DNA of 64,000 nt from Vespula vulgaris (taxonomy: Eukaryota; Arthropoda; Insecta; Hymenoptera; Vespidae). The notes under the pieces were generated by a model, which was not told where the DNA came from, did not search any database, and worked only from the letters and a program-made list of their open reading frames with translations. Position 1 is the stretch's first letter. The number at the start of each line of letters is the position of its first letter. The stretch lies in NCBI RefSeq assembly GCF_905475345.1, contig NC_066589.1:6007501-6071500 (forward strand), given 5' to 3'. A program made the translations under genes and the position numbers. Of this stretch, positions 46,097 through 57,292 are shown one piece after another.

Positions 46097-46151
46097 TTCT
46101 TCTCATTTTCTTCCCTTCTTTCTTTAGTCCGCCTCAGTCCCTCTTCTCCAG

Positions 46152-46234
46152 GTTCAGCCATATGGCCGAGCATGGGCATTACCAATCCTCCCATCGCCAA
46201 CGCCTCGTGGGCAAAACTCGAACCCGTTCCATAA
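46152..46234 (+). CDS. Ambiguous 83-nt exon candidate, open in multiple frames
   Basis: A very strong acceptor (about 70 bases of C/T ending TTCTCCAG) precedes this segment, and a weak donor GTAACC follows at 46235. One plus frame reads FSHMAEHGHYQSSHRQRLVG and continues open; a second reads VQPYGRAWALPILP; the third reads SAIWPSMGITNPPIANASWA and stops at the very end. The minus strand is open too (VVVTYGTGSSFAHEALAMGG and following). The coding strand cannot be decided. CT arrays flank both sides (46074-46096, 46280-46329). Confidence 0.2.
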
Positions 46235-46276
46235 GTAACCACAACGTTTTTCTTCGTTGGCTCGATAATCCACCGT

Positions 46277-46279
<3 letters not shown>

Positions 46280-46329
<50 letters not shown>
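46280..46329. repeat. (CT)n microsatellite
   Basis: CT array of about 50 bases followed by CTGTCT/CTTT variants to about 46390. Confidence 0.97.
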
Positions 46330-46333
<4 letters not shown>

Positions 46334-47733
46334 ATCACTCTCTGTCTCTCTGTCTATCTCTTTCTCTTTCTTTCTTTCTTTCTTTCATTCTCTCTCCCCT
46401 CTACCCTTCTCTCGCATTTTCTTTTGCTTCGTTTTTAGCAGCACGACGGACTATCCCCATTGGACGGGTCGCATAATGCCCACTTTTTATTCAACCGAGC
46501 GATCCTCCTCGATACCCAACCAGCCGACAACTTATTGGATTCTCGTACAATTATGTGAGATAAGGCGGCTTGTTTATTAACTCGCTTATTTATTCGTTTG
46601 TTTACTTCTTCTCTTTCTACCATCTCGTCTATAAGAAAGAAAGAGAGAGAGAGAAGGAAGGAAAAGATAGTTGGCCCATGTACAAACGCCTACGGTTTTT
46701 ACCCTCCTCTTCGTTCAGTTCACTCCGAGTGGAATGCGTCGATGGTGGTACAACTCTTTAGTTATCTAGAATCGAAGATTTTTTTCCTGATCGAACGTTT
46801 AAGAGAAATCGAGATCACGAAATAGGTATTCTCTTTCTCTATCTCTCGTTTTTCTTTCTTTTCTTCTTCCTTTTTTCTTTTTTCTCTTTCTCTTTTTTCT
46901 TAAGTGGGTAGATAGGTACTTTACTTATCTACCTATGTCGGACTTTAAGAAAGAGAAATCAAAGAAGAAGTGAAACTTTTTGACCATGGAGAATATGATC
47001 ATTCCAAGAGGAACCAACCAAGCTTACTGGTGACGGTTCAGCGATAAAAATATACCGGTTGTCGAGTTAATTTTTTGTTATTCAAATTAGTCCTCTAATT
47101 AAGTCCGACTTCGATGTACGAGTCGGCCAATGAATTCCTGTAAGGAACGAGGATTACACTGGTTTGCCATTGAGTTCCATGATATTTTCTCGAATCAAAT
47201 ATTCTCTTCTTCTTCTGTTTTTTTTCTTCTTCTTCTTCCTCCTCTACTTCTTCTTGTCTTCTTGTTTTTTTTCTTCTTTTTCTCCGTGTTCGCTAAAAAA
47301 AAGTGGGTTGGATTTCGCGCGAGAAATCGAATGATCTCGACGTAACGAGGACGTCATCGTATAGCAAAACGCGTTCGATATTACCAAGATAAGCAAATCC
47401 AACATATTTATCCACTTGTACGTTTAATGCACCAGGATATCTCAGCGTGTCCACTCGCGTTAAAATTTTTATAGATACCAATGTGTATTATATATGTGAA
47501 GATTCGAAAGATCCGCTGGATGTTAATGGACTCAATGACCAGATCGACTAACTCGTATCGAAAAGTCAGCACGGTAGTACGCGAGTTAATGATACCAAAT
47601 ATAAAGTATATATTCTGTAAAAGTATGTACACATGTAGATATGTGTATGTTAGGTAGATAGGTTATACTCCTTTCGTCCTTTTCCTTGGAGTCTTCTCCT
47701 CTCAACCTAGGATCCTCGATTATGTCTTTTCAG
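46330..47733. other. Non-coding stretch
   Basis: No gene is recognised. It has CTTT-rich and TTC-rich tracts (46360-46390, 47200-47285) and an inverted repeat GGTAGATA...TATCTACC (46906-46932). The last part leads into a pyrimidine-rich acceptor (TGTCTTTTCAG). Confidence 0.5.
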
Positions 47734-47789
47734 GCATCTCTTGGCCTTCGATCGGGCCACACTTTCGATACTTTCGATGGCGGCCGACG
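47734..47789 (+). CDS. Candidate 56-nt exon overlapping the MAADG mini-ORF
   Basis: An acceptor TATGTCTTTTCAG precedes the segment and a moderate donor GACG|GTAAAA follows. All three frames are open; one reads ASLGLRSGHTFDTFDGGR and another HLLAFDRATLSILSMAAD. The second frame contains the ATG of the mini-ORF at 47777. With every frame open, the coding frame cannot be chosen; a 5' leader exon carrying a start codon is one reading. Confidence 0.2.
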
Positions 47790-47842
47790 GTAAAATCGGC
47801 GCTTTACGTTTCCCCGATCGCATCGATGGCTCCTTAGCGTAG
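47777..47842 (+). CDS. Candidate mini-ORF, 21 aa, MAADGKIGALRFPDRIDGSL
   Basis: ATGGCGGCCGACGG starts a 21-codon frame ending at TAG 47840-47842. The codons are mostly G/C-ending and the peptide is not low complexity. Its MAADG start is shared with 39615 through synonymous codons. The start context is weak at -3 (T) but has G at +4. Stop-containing upstream ORF, micropeptide, or incidental reading of a Pho/YY1-type element are the alternatives. Confidence 0.17.
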   Translation: MAADGKIGALRFPDRIDGSLA

Positions 47843-49913
47843 GAAGTCCTGTCGTTGTAACGAACCCCACTTTCTTTTTATAGATCCACCTATACATACG
47901 TTAGATAATATATTTTCTATCGTATCATTGAACCAATGACTAATTTATATCGTCGTTTACGAATTAAACCGCCGACTCCGTACCGATGTTTAATATTGTT
48001 ATCGTTGCTCGAATACGAATCAATTGAATATTTTTTTTTTTATCCGACAAAACGTAGAAAATATTAATATACAATGACAAGAGGTACTAAAATGAGATAA
48101 ATAATTGACGTCGATCATCGGCAACGAAATCGAAAAATTCTTTTATTTTTTTCTTCTTTTTTTTTCCTTCTTTCTTTCTTTCTTTTTTTTTCTTTTAATA
48201 TCACCTATTAGGTAAATCGTTGCATAATTTCTCCCTCGTGTTTTTCGTTAAAATTACAATGAATTTATGTAATTAACATCATATCGGCCATTTTTATTCT
48301 ACGACTTGTCACTACGTTCGATGGAAAGATCCCTTGATATCGGACAGAGGAAGAAAAAAATTGTCATATTTATGACGTAAAAATTCTAAAAAAAAAAATT
48401 ACGCAACGAAATTACCTAACGTTTCGATATACCTATCTTTTATTCCGATAAAGAATATATTTTTTGTCGGGAAGGAAAGAAACGAAGATCCTTTCGTTTA
48501 ATTTAGCTCGCAAAGTAGAATTTTGTGTTGTTAAATCATTCATTAAATATCTCTAGATCTATAAATTATCATCTTCCAAAAATGAAATAAACGACTGATT
48601 TACAAACGAGGAATTAATTACGTAAGTGATTACGTGATCGTTCTTTAATATAATATTTTTCTTCGTATGGTATCAATTAAATTAAAAAAAAAAGAAGAAG
48701 AAAGAAAGAAAAAATGACTAAAGAAATTTCCAAATTTATTCGCTACATTTGTAACGTATGTAGACAGATATGTAACTTACTTACATATTCATGCGTGTAA
48801 GTATTATTTATACTTACAGTTATACTTACTCGTTACAACAATGTTTACCAAACACGTTTTACTCGTTCCATCGTAATCGTATTCACACGAATGGAGTAGG
48901 TGTAACGAAAATGGAGTGACGAGCGACAAGAAGAAGAAGTGGGAGGATAGGGGGTGAATAAGGGTGGTAAGGAGCAGGGGTAGAACGAACATCTCGACGC
49001 ATCAACGCGTCATCGTGAAAGCATTCTCTTAGTCTTGACGAAGACATTTCTGTCTTTCGTTGCTGTAGATAACTGTATCATTACCGGTGAGTTATAAATG
49101 GAGCATGGTTATCGGAAGATTTCTCTTCCTTTGCCAATGGCTAGAGACGTTTGCCAGATAGGAAGGACCAAGATCGCAACAGAGAAATAGAGAGAAAGAG
49201 AATACCATACGGTCGTGAGTTTCAGACTTTTACGAGCACTCGAAGAGCATGAAACGGCTACTCTATTGCCATCCGCCCGCGTTCTCTTACGTCCTTTAAA
49301 TTAGAAACTTTTCTCTTAAGACAGGAACGAATCTTACTGTTTATCAAGAATGACATCAGCAGGACGATCGTTCGATTTTGTTTCTTAATTTTCTGTTTAC
49401 ATAGAATACAGGAATACATTTTGAAAGATTCAAGTGTATAAAAATATTCAAATGAAAAAGAAAATTCACTAATTCTCTCTCTATCATTTCATGATACTTA
49501 ATAAAATGAAAAATAAAAGTGACTGATCATATAAAATTGTTTAAAGAAACATCGACGAGAAGAATGATCGATTAAATATTACGCACGTAAATATAATAAA
49601 TACAAATCTACATAAGTATAATCATAATTTATGATTTTGACGAGGGAAACGTTTGATTCATCTTTTCGATGAATTTCGCTTGTTCGAATTGAATCCTTTG
49701 CCATAGTCGAAAAAGTTACCAACTCATATACGATAATTTCGTGATTTCGACGAATATCGAATTCCAAGATGAGGTCCTAAAAGGGAAAAGAAAAGAAAGG
49801 AAAAAAGAAGAAAGGGAAAAGGTAAAAGAGAAAAAGTAAAAACGAAATGATGCGTGCAGGAAGTGAACTTTTTGACATGCGAAGAGAACTCGAAAACGCA
49901 AAGAGATTCGTAG
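47843..49913. other. AT-rich non-coding stretch
   Basis: No gene is recognised. A G-rich stretch (48939-48980) has several GGG runs with longer loops. TACTTAC words cluster at 48775-48835. A more balanced patch occurs at 49010-49300 without an ORF of note. Confidence 0.5.
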
Positions 49914-50024
49914 AGAATCATCACGAATAGTTCTGCATATATCGTAACAGAGAAGCGCAGCAGTCGGAGTAATAGAGTCTGGCTGGTCTCCTGGACTACA
50001 CACCGGAGCCACGTATCGATCCTG

Positions 50025-50578
50025 ATGCTGGTGGAGCTAGAGAGGGAAAATGGGAACGCAAGCTCCAGCGGCAGCACTACCACCATCATAGATAAAGCAC
50101 GTCGAGACGAATACATAGCAGTACCACTACAAACAAAGACCGACGGTAGTAAAGTACCTAAACTTGCGCACATATATAGTTATATACACAGACACACATA
50201 CACGAAGAACACAGACATATACGTACGCAAGCAAACACACAGACACATACACATACACATCCAGCTATGCTACAGCCCTGGCAAAGCTTTTGGCGAGGGT
50301 TTTCGAGGGAGCTCCGAATCGACCCTGGCTGATGCACGAGAGAACCACCACCCTATACGAATCGACGTCGTCTACCAGCCAAGAGCTTGCTGGGAAAGAA
50401 GAGAAGGGGTGGGTTTCGTTTCCACCCTAACAGGAGCTAGCCTGCTGGTTCAAGACGATGTTGAAGGAAGAAGAAGCGAGGCAAGAGGGGCGTGTCGTGC
50501 AGTTTTCACACAGCTGCGTCTACCTACTGCTTTTGGAAAGCTTTCTCCATCTTACACTTCTTTCTTTCTTTCTTTCTT

Positions 50579-50617
<39 letters not shown>

Positions 50618-50789
50618 CTCTTTCTTGCTCTCTCGCTCGCTCCCTTACTTTCTCTCCACCATCGTTCAAACCTACCCTCTCCCCTTCTTACCCCGACATG
50701 CACAGCAGGCCAACAAGTTTTACCATTTCGCCGTCTGCCGAGATAATCTACCTTCCTCCCACGCTCTCCACGTTTCTCTCTCAAGTTAG
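50025..50789 (+). CDS. Hypothetical ORF, 254 aa; N-terminal part may be an exon
   Basis: This is the longest ATG-initiated frame. The first 41 residues (MLVELERENGNASSSGSTTT, IIDKARRDEYIAVPLQTKTD, G) are protein-like and precede a possible donor GACG|GTAGTA near 50144. The frame continues through CA/ACA-rich sequence (His/Thr/Tyr), a balanced middle (about residues 85-170, for example GEGFRGSSESTLADARENHH), then a CT array (Ser-Leu) and a mixed tail. It is also open upstream without ATG from 49914. Overlapping frames on both strands are open as well, so composition contributes. No domain is recognised. The N-terminal portion as a first coding exon is the most credible reading. Confidence 0.25.
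50582..50611. repeat. (CT)n microsatellite
   Basis: CT array of about 30 bases inside the 254-codon frame, preceded by CTTT units. Confidence 0.94.
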
Positions 50790-50874
50790 GAGTTTTGGAA
50801 TCAGGACTCCTTCGAGAAAAGGGATACCTCATCCCATTCTTTTCATCCCGTACTTGCTCCCACTTATTCCAGGG

Positions 50875-50903
50875 CTAATGACGTGGGCGTAGGTACAGGT
50901 GTA
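50875..50903. promoter_or_regulatory. 29-bp element, copy 1 (TAATGACGTGGGCGT...CAGGTGTA)
   Basis: CTAATGACGTGGGCGT followed by AGGTACAGGTGTA. It shares 26 of 29 bases with copy 2 at 53138. It combines an EGR-like GTGGGCG core and a CAGGTG E-box. Confidence 0.5.
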
Positions 50904-50975
50904 CGAGGAAGGAATTCTTCTTGAAAATGGCCGAGAATAGAAGAACCTCTCTTTCTTTCTTTTTTCTTTCTTTTT

Positions 50976-51009
<34 letters not shown>

Positions 51010-51614
51010 CTTCTACTTCGATTTCATGGTATATTAAGAAAATGAATTTTTGCGATTATCTCCTATCGATCAAACGTTTATATAAAATGTGAAATAAGAA
51101 AAAAAAAGAAAAAAAGAAAATAGAAAGAAAACGTACAGAATATTTTACGACAACGAGTACCTACGATTTATTTCCTACGTTTGAAATAATAAAACAAAAA
51201 TTTAATTAGGACGGACGGAATAATTCGTAGGAACTTCGTTTCTAAATAATATTCCGAGTTTCATTTTGAAATTTTGAAACTAGTATCAAAGGGAGTACCG
51301 CCCCATTATTGGCATCGAGGCTTTCGACATAACTTTACCTCGCTTTCTCGTTTGGAATAATTTTAGCGAGCGCATACGAAAATAACGAAGTTTCGAGTTT
51401 TCCGTAGTTGATCGTGTACTGTCCAATTATTCAAGATAAGGATAAAGTCGAGTTCGTATATTTCTGTGTTCTCGACTGCAAATAATTATTGTTCAGTGAC
51501 GTGTCCCTACGAAAATGTTTAATGAACGTGAAAATTCTTATAAGCGACAGATTTTGATTTAAACTATAATAATAATTATTATGTATTTATTTATTTATTA
51601 TTATTATTATTATT

Positions 51615-51770
<156 letters not shown>

Positions 51771-53137
51771 ATAAATCGAATGTAAAAAAAAAATCATTTG
51801 GAGGCACGTTGTTTTTATTTTGATATTGATGTTACGACAAACGAATGCCACGAGTATCTGCGATAAGTTTTATTACGACATCAAAAGTGTCTCCGAGAAC
51901 GATCGAACATCCAATTTCGTCTTTCATTTTTTTGTTGTTTTTGTTTTGCGTGTAATAATCTTAATGACCTTCCGTCATTAATGCTTTTTACGATCGATTC
52001 ACGAGTTTCTTGCGTCGGAGTACGGAATACCAAGAGGATAAAGGAAAGAAAAGAAAAAAAAATATATAGATAAAGAAAGAAAAAAGAAAGGATAAAGAAA
52101 AGGAAAAAAAGAAAAAGGAGAGGCAAACAGGGAGAACGATCGTGAAATTCACGCGTGGAAAAACGTGTAGGCGTAGGCGTCTCACGCGCGAGATACGAAG
52201 CACGTCGTTCGAAAATAGTTTTATCTATAAATAGCAACAAAGAAGCAGAAGAAGCAGAAGAAGCAGAAGAAGAAGAAGAAGAAGAAGAAGAAGGTTCGTG
52301 AAACATTGAATACGGAAGCGTTACGATTTGATCTCCGTGCGAACGCGAGTAAGTAGGCGTTATAAAGAGTTTAAAGGATCTTAGAATAAAAATTACTTTA
52401 TATCATTCTCGAGATTTGCGATTAAACGTTTATGTAATTAAACTTCCATTTTCTTTACCTTCTTTTTTTCTTTTGTTCTTCATCGTATACTTTAATGATA
52501 TGATATCTTAGAAATTCTTCCAACGTAATTTTGTAAATAAAAATTGGATTCGTTCGATTAATTGTTGAAATAAAAAATATATAATCTGTTGTTTCTAAAA
52601 TACTTTCCCTTTGGAGTTAAATAAATAGCAATGATCTCTTATTTTCATTCGCTTTTCCTTTGCAAATAAATCACGAAGGGACGATAATTACACGGGTAAT
52701 TAACTAAACTTATTTAACATGTATACTCGAGTATGAAGTACTGACATTAGAATTTAAAATGTCGGTCGGGTCCGACATAGCCCGACTGTTTAAACAGTAT
52801 AACGAGATATAATTAGTACGGTCAGGAAGGATTATTTATTACGTGGGATGGATCACAAAGGTAGAGAAAGTAATTCCCTATAAATTTTTGATGGTAAGTT
52901 TAGAACGTTTGGGTTTTACATCGAAGTTTCTTGATTTTATCGGAGAAAAAATCTTTATATCGAGATAGCTCGATAATGGGATTCGAATGAATCGAAAAGA
53001 AACAAAACGTGAAGAAGAACAAAAAGAATAAAATAAAAAAAGAAATAGAAAAAAAAGTGAGGGAGGAAGAAACGATTCAAAGAATTTTCACGAATTCGGA
53101 TATATCAGTTGCTCTTTCGAGTTGTCTCTGATTCTCT
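51771..53137. other. AT-rich non-coding stretch
   Basis: No gene is recognised. It includes a GAAGCA then GAA repeat (52238-52293) and the palindrome cluster at 52759-52798. A 141-codon minus frame (51881-52306) is derived from the GAA repeat and A/T-rich sequence. Confidence 0.5.
52759..52798. other. Cluster of overlapping palindromes
   Basis: Forty bases hold ATGTCGG/CCGACAT (7-bp stem, loop TCGGGT, 52759-52778), an alternative stem GTCGGG/CCCGAC (52765-52786) that cannot coexist with it, and the perfect palindrome ACTGTTTAAACAGT (52785-52798). Confidence 0.8.
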
Positions 53138-53166
53138 AATGACGTGGGCGTGGATGCAGGTGTAAA
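53138..53166. promoter_or_regulatory. 29-bp element, copy 2
   Basis: CTAATGACGTGGGCGT followed by GGATGCAGGTGTA, in the same orientation as copy 1, about 2.26 kb downstream. Flanks are unrelated, so it is not a simple segmental duplication. Confidence 0.5.
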
Positions 53167-54674
53167 AAAGAGAGAAAGAAAGATAGAGAAAGGTCCCTCA
53201 CACTAGACGAGTTTACGGAATGGTGGAATCCGATTGCTCGTCGTAGACTCCAATCAGAGACATTCACTGAGAATCACAATGAACGATATCGCTCGCGGTG
53301 GAAAAACGATCGTATGTATTTTGTTACTTTCTCGAAGGAAAGAAACAAAGAGGATGAAAGAGGATGCTTTGAGAGACTACGAATAGCAGGTTTAAGGATA
53401 CCACGTTCCTTATTTTAGTTCTTTCGCTCCCATTTTTAAACATTTTCTAAGAAAGGCATACTCGCTAGAATTTTTCTCTACGCGATCGATGATATCGGAA
53501 TACAGAATCCAGTTGGATAAACTTTAAAGATAGGATCATTGATTCTGGAATATCATTTTTTTTTTTTTAATCAAATCGATAACAGATAATATAGAGAATA
53601 CATATCTATGTAAGTCAATATTTAACTCGTTAAGATAATTCCACAAGCACAAAGTTTTACGAACGTAAAATTTTTAAAGGGTACTTCAACTCATTTCTTT
53701 TCTTTTCTTTTTCTCTTTTTGTTTTTAATAATTATGCAGTCTTTTGTCATTGAAAAAAAAATAGAAGGAAAGGAAAAAAAGACAATCAATAAGGATTTTC
53801 AGCAAAGAAAAATTCGACTTGTCCATTGAAAGTTATTACGTATTCGACGTAGGCACCTATACCCTTACGGTATACTTATTACCTTTCCTTTCCTTCCATC
53901 GTAAGACGTAATCGATGGGCGAGCGCTCCTGCGAATATTCAGAGAATGTTCATTAATAGGTTCGTTATGGGCCACGTAAAGTGTTCTAAACGTACGCGCT
54001 GCGTTTCTCTGCATAACATTATTTATAATACGTATGATAATGCAGCTCGTACGTCTTATCGATTCTCACCTCGTTTGAAACTTTACGATTTTAACATTAC
54101 CGACGCAACATGTTGTTCGGCGTTTCGATTGAAGATCTCTTGCATTTTTCTTTAATTTCTTTTAACTTTTCTTTTTTTTTTTTTGTAAACTAAAGTTCAA
54201 AATTAAAATATTTAACTCATTTAGAAATTAAGAATAAAAGAATATTCATTACGCAAGAAATTAAAATTCATTAGAATCCAATGGAAGACGTCCAAACGAT
54301 TTTTTATCGAATATTCGATAGATATTAAGTATTGAAAAATTAAAATTCATCGACAATAGACAAGTATTATATCGATAGTTAGAATATCATGAATATTTCA
54401 TATTTTAAGCTACATTTAATAGAATCTTAAGAAACGTTAAAACAATTTTCAATATTCACTTTTTCCATCCTTAAGATAGAAAATAGATAACTAGACAAAA
54501 AGAATACCTATTATACCTGTAAACCGTCGAGAATATTTTATCTTGCTATTCGAAATTTATAAAAACACGTTCGTCGTTGTAACAACGTCGAGGGTAGATA
54601 CATATATCCCATGGGAACTGAAAATTACAAGCGATATTTCCTAAAGAAAGAGAAGGTATAAGAGGAAAAAAGAA

Positions 54675-54715
54675 AGGAAGAAAGGAAGGAAGGAAGGAAG
54701 GAAGGAAGGAAGGAA
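54675..54715. repeat. (GAAG)n microsatellite
   Basis: About ten GGAA units. Confidence 0.95.
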
Positions 54716-54898
54716 AGAAGGAAGAAAGGCGATAGGCCGAACGTAGGACCGAAAACTTGGTGAAATCCGAAAGTGCCGAGTCGTAAAGATACGTCGAGGT
54801 GTGGGAGTAGAAGAAACTCCACGTGCGAGTCGTCGTCGTCTGGGAAAACTATGAAATTGCTTATATTTTATAAAACTGGAAAGAGAGAGAAAGGAAGA

Positions 54899-54930
54899 GA
54901 GAGAGAGAGAGAGAGGGAGAGGGAGAGAGG
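54899..54930. repeat. (GA)n microsatellite
   Basis: GA array with GGGA interruptions. Confidence 0.92.
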
Positions 54931-55037
54931 ACAAAGGGAGGTTTCTACTCGTTCTCGTCTGAGTCTCGTCTGGTACGAGGGAGAGAAGGACTTAACTTTG
55001 GAGCTTCTTGGATACTATCGACATGGGAATAAGAAAG

Positions 55038-55042
<5 letters not shown>

Positions 55043-55080
<38 letters not shown>

Positions 55081-55086
55081 GATAGA
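55043..55086. repeat. (GATA)n microsatellite
   Basis: About ten GATA units. Confidence 0.96.
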
Positions 55087-57006
55087 GATAGTTAGAGAAA
55101 GAGGGAGAGACAAAAAAAAGAGAAATTCCAAGAAGGAGGGAAGCAATCGTTGAATAAACAAGGAGTATACGACGTTGACGTCGAATCGTATTGGTGCATG
55201 CGCCTTCACTCAGGCATATATGCTACAGGGATCCTCTTCGAGGTGTGGCTGCCTCGACGAAAGATTAGAAACGAAAGACCCTTTCTTTTCATTCCTATAT
55301 CTATCTATCTATATCTCTATATCTATAGAGGTACTTATTGGTAGGTGTGTATATAAGGATGTACGAAAGCATTTGCTATTGTTTGGTAAAACGAGAGAGA
55401 GAAAGAGAAAGAGATGGAGAGAAAAGTAGACGATTTGGCCAACGTACGAAGAAAATTTGGGAATCTTCCAAGGCAAACTTTGTACCCTTCGATATATTGA
55501 CGTTGGCTCGTGTTCCTTTATGAGTGTCCTTGATCGAACCTCCACCATATCGTTTTCGCAAAATGAAAGAGCGACGGTTTGTATACGGAAGAAATTTTTC
55601 ATCGAGGTCGAGGCTACTTCTCGTGTTAATAATAACAAGATAAGAGCAACGTTTCAACGATAAATGGTGTGTAATTTTGACCGAGAGATAATAATAACTT
55701 ATCGCGTTTGTTAATGGAGGTTAACTACCTAAAACGAGAAGATATATTAGAATTATGTTATAGGAATTTTATATTAAGAAGCCAGGTTTACCTCATTTGA
55801 TTCCATTGCTATGTATTCATTTATCGACGAGGTTGCATAATATTTTTCTATTTTTCATCTTCCTGACAATACGCAGATGCAATCGAGGATTACGAAAACG
55901 CAACTATCGTTTAAAATCGACTATACTATTACTCGTGGTACTGTTTCGAATGTTAACGAAGGAAGAATGATAGAAAAGAAAAGGAAAAAAAAAGAGAAGT
56001 AAAGTGAGCTTTATCTTATCGCTTTACGAACGCCATTATCTACATAATAATCTAATCTAATCCTCGTCTTGAACGGCCGAACTAGATTAATCTTCCTTTT
56101 TCCTACAAATCTTTCGTTAAATTTACGAGGCCAGCTTATGGGCTTTTTCTTTCTCGAAAAGGACGTGTACTTATTTCAAAAATAATTATTTCGAGACGAT
56201 TCGAAATTTCAAAAGAAGAAGAAGAAACAAAAAGGAAAAACGAAGGTAAATCAATTAAGCGAAAGTAAAGGAAATAATTCCAAGTTGTAAAGAGACAGAA
56301 TGTTATTCCGCAATTATCGGACGACGATAATGCATAAATCGAGCTAACGAATCTATAAAAAAGTGAGGAGGCGGAAACGATAAGAAGCAATTTGAAGGTG
56401 TTCTGAGTACTTGACGTTTGTTCGCGAGGGTGTGGTCCTATTTCTCGTCGAAGGTCGCTCGAAAACAAAGGAAATCGTTTGTGATATTACATAGAACAAG
56501 AGAAAAAGAAAGAAAAGAAAGAAAGAAAGAAAGAAAAGCGAAGGAGTTCTCCCGTTTAATCCAATTCCAAGCGAATCAACAAAGCAACGTTCGCTTGCAA
56601 ACACGTTTTCTAGACAATACCTTGCCATGTTTGCTCGAGATAGGTACACATGGACGTACGTATACAAACAAACTCGCCGAGGTACAGAAATACAATATAC
56701 ACGTAGCTATCGCAAGTTCGTTTGGCGTTAACGAGATACGTCGAAGTCACGCTTCGTATCCTTCTCGTAAAATTAGTTGGCGAGACCTTACAAATTGTTT
56801 TGCGTTTAACATATACCTAAGCACGACAAGCATGCTTCCGTTTCCTTCAAATTCGATAAACGATCACCTTTCGTCCGACTTTTTTCGAAAACGGATAAAT
56901 ACTATCGTTGTTGTTTTCGACGAAATAAAAAAAAAGAGAGAGAGAGAAAGAGAAAGAAAAAAAAAGAGAACAGACAAAATAAAAAATAACGAACTAGCTT
57001 CACCAA

Positions 57007-57031
57007 TTTTCCTCCAACGATCGGAGGAAAA
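57007..57031. other. Perfect hairpin, 9-bp stem
   Basis: TTTTCCTCC, loop AACGATC, GGAGGAAAA. Two further pairs (AA/TT) are possible past a small A bulge. Confidence 0.72.
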
Positions 57032-57257
57032 AAATTCATCGAAAGAAGTCGAAACTTTCTTTTCTTCGAAAAAATAAATTTATTCGAGATTTCACGTTCG
57101 AGACACGTTCCGTGTCTTATATTTATCCATATATCCTGCATATACTATTCACAAAAGGGGAGGGTCTCGCTATCCTCTGTATGTAGAATCTCGTTGTGAG
57201 AAACTCGTGTGGGAGATGAAACTCATGTTCATCGTCTATGTCTTTCTCCTCCTCTCT

Positions 57258-57260
57258 TAT

Positions 57261-57291
<31 letters not shown>

Positions 57292-57292
57292 G
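57258..57292. repeat. (CT)n microsatellite
   Basis: CT array with one TTTC interruption. Confidence 0.93.

Noticed and set aside
56418..57077. 219-codon plus-strand open frame
   Set aside because: Its nominal start is TTG, its ends are Lys/Arg/Glu-rich purine repeats, no domain is visible and no splice sites bound it.
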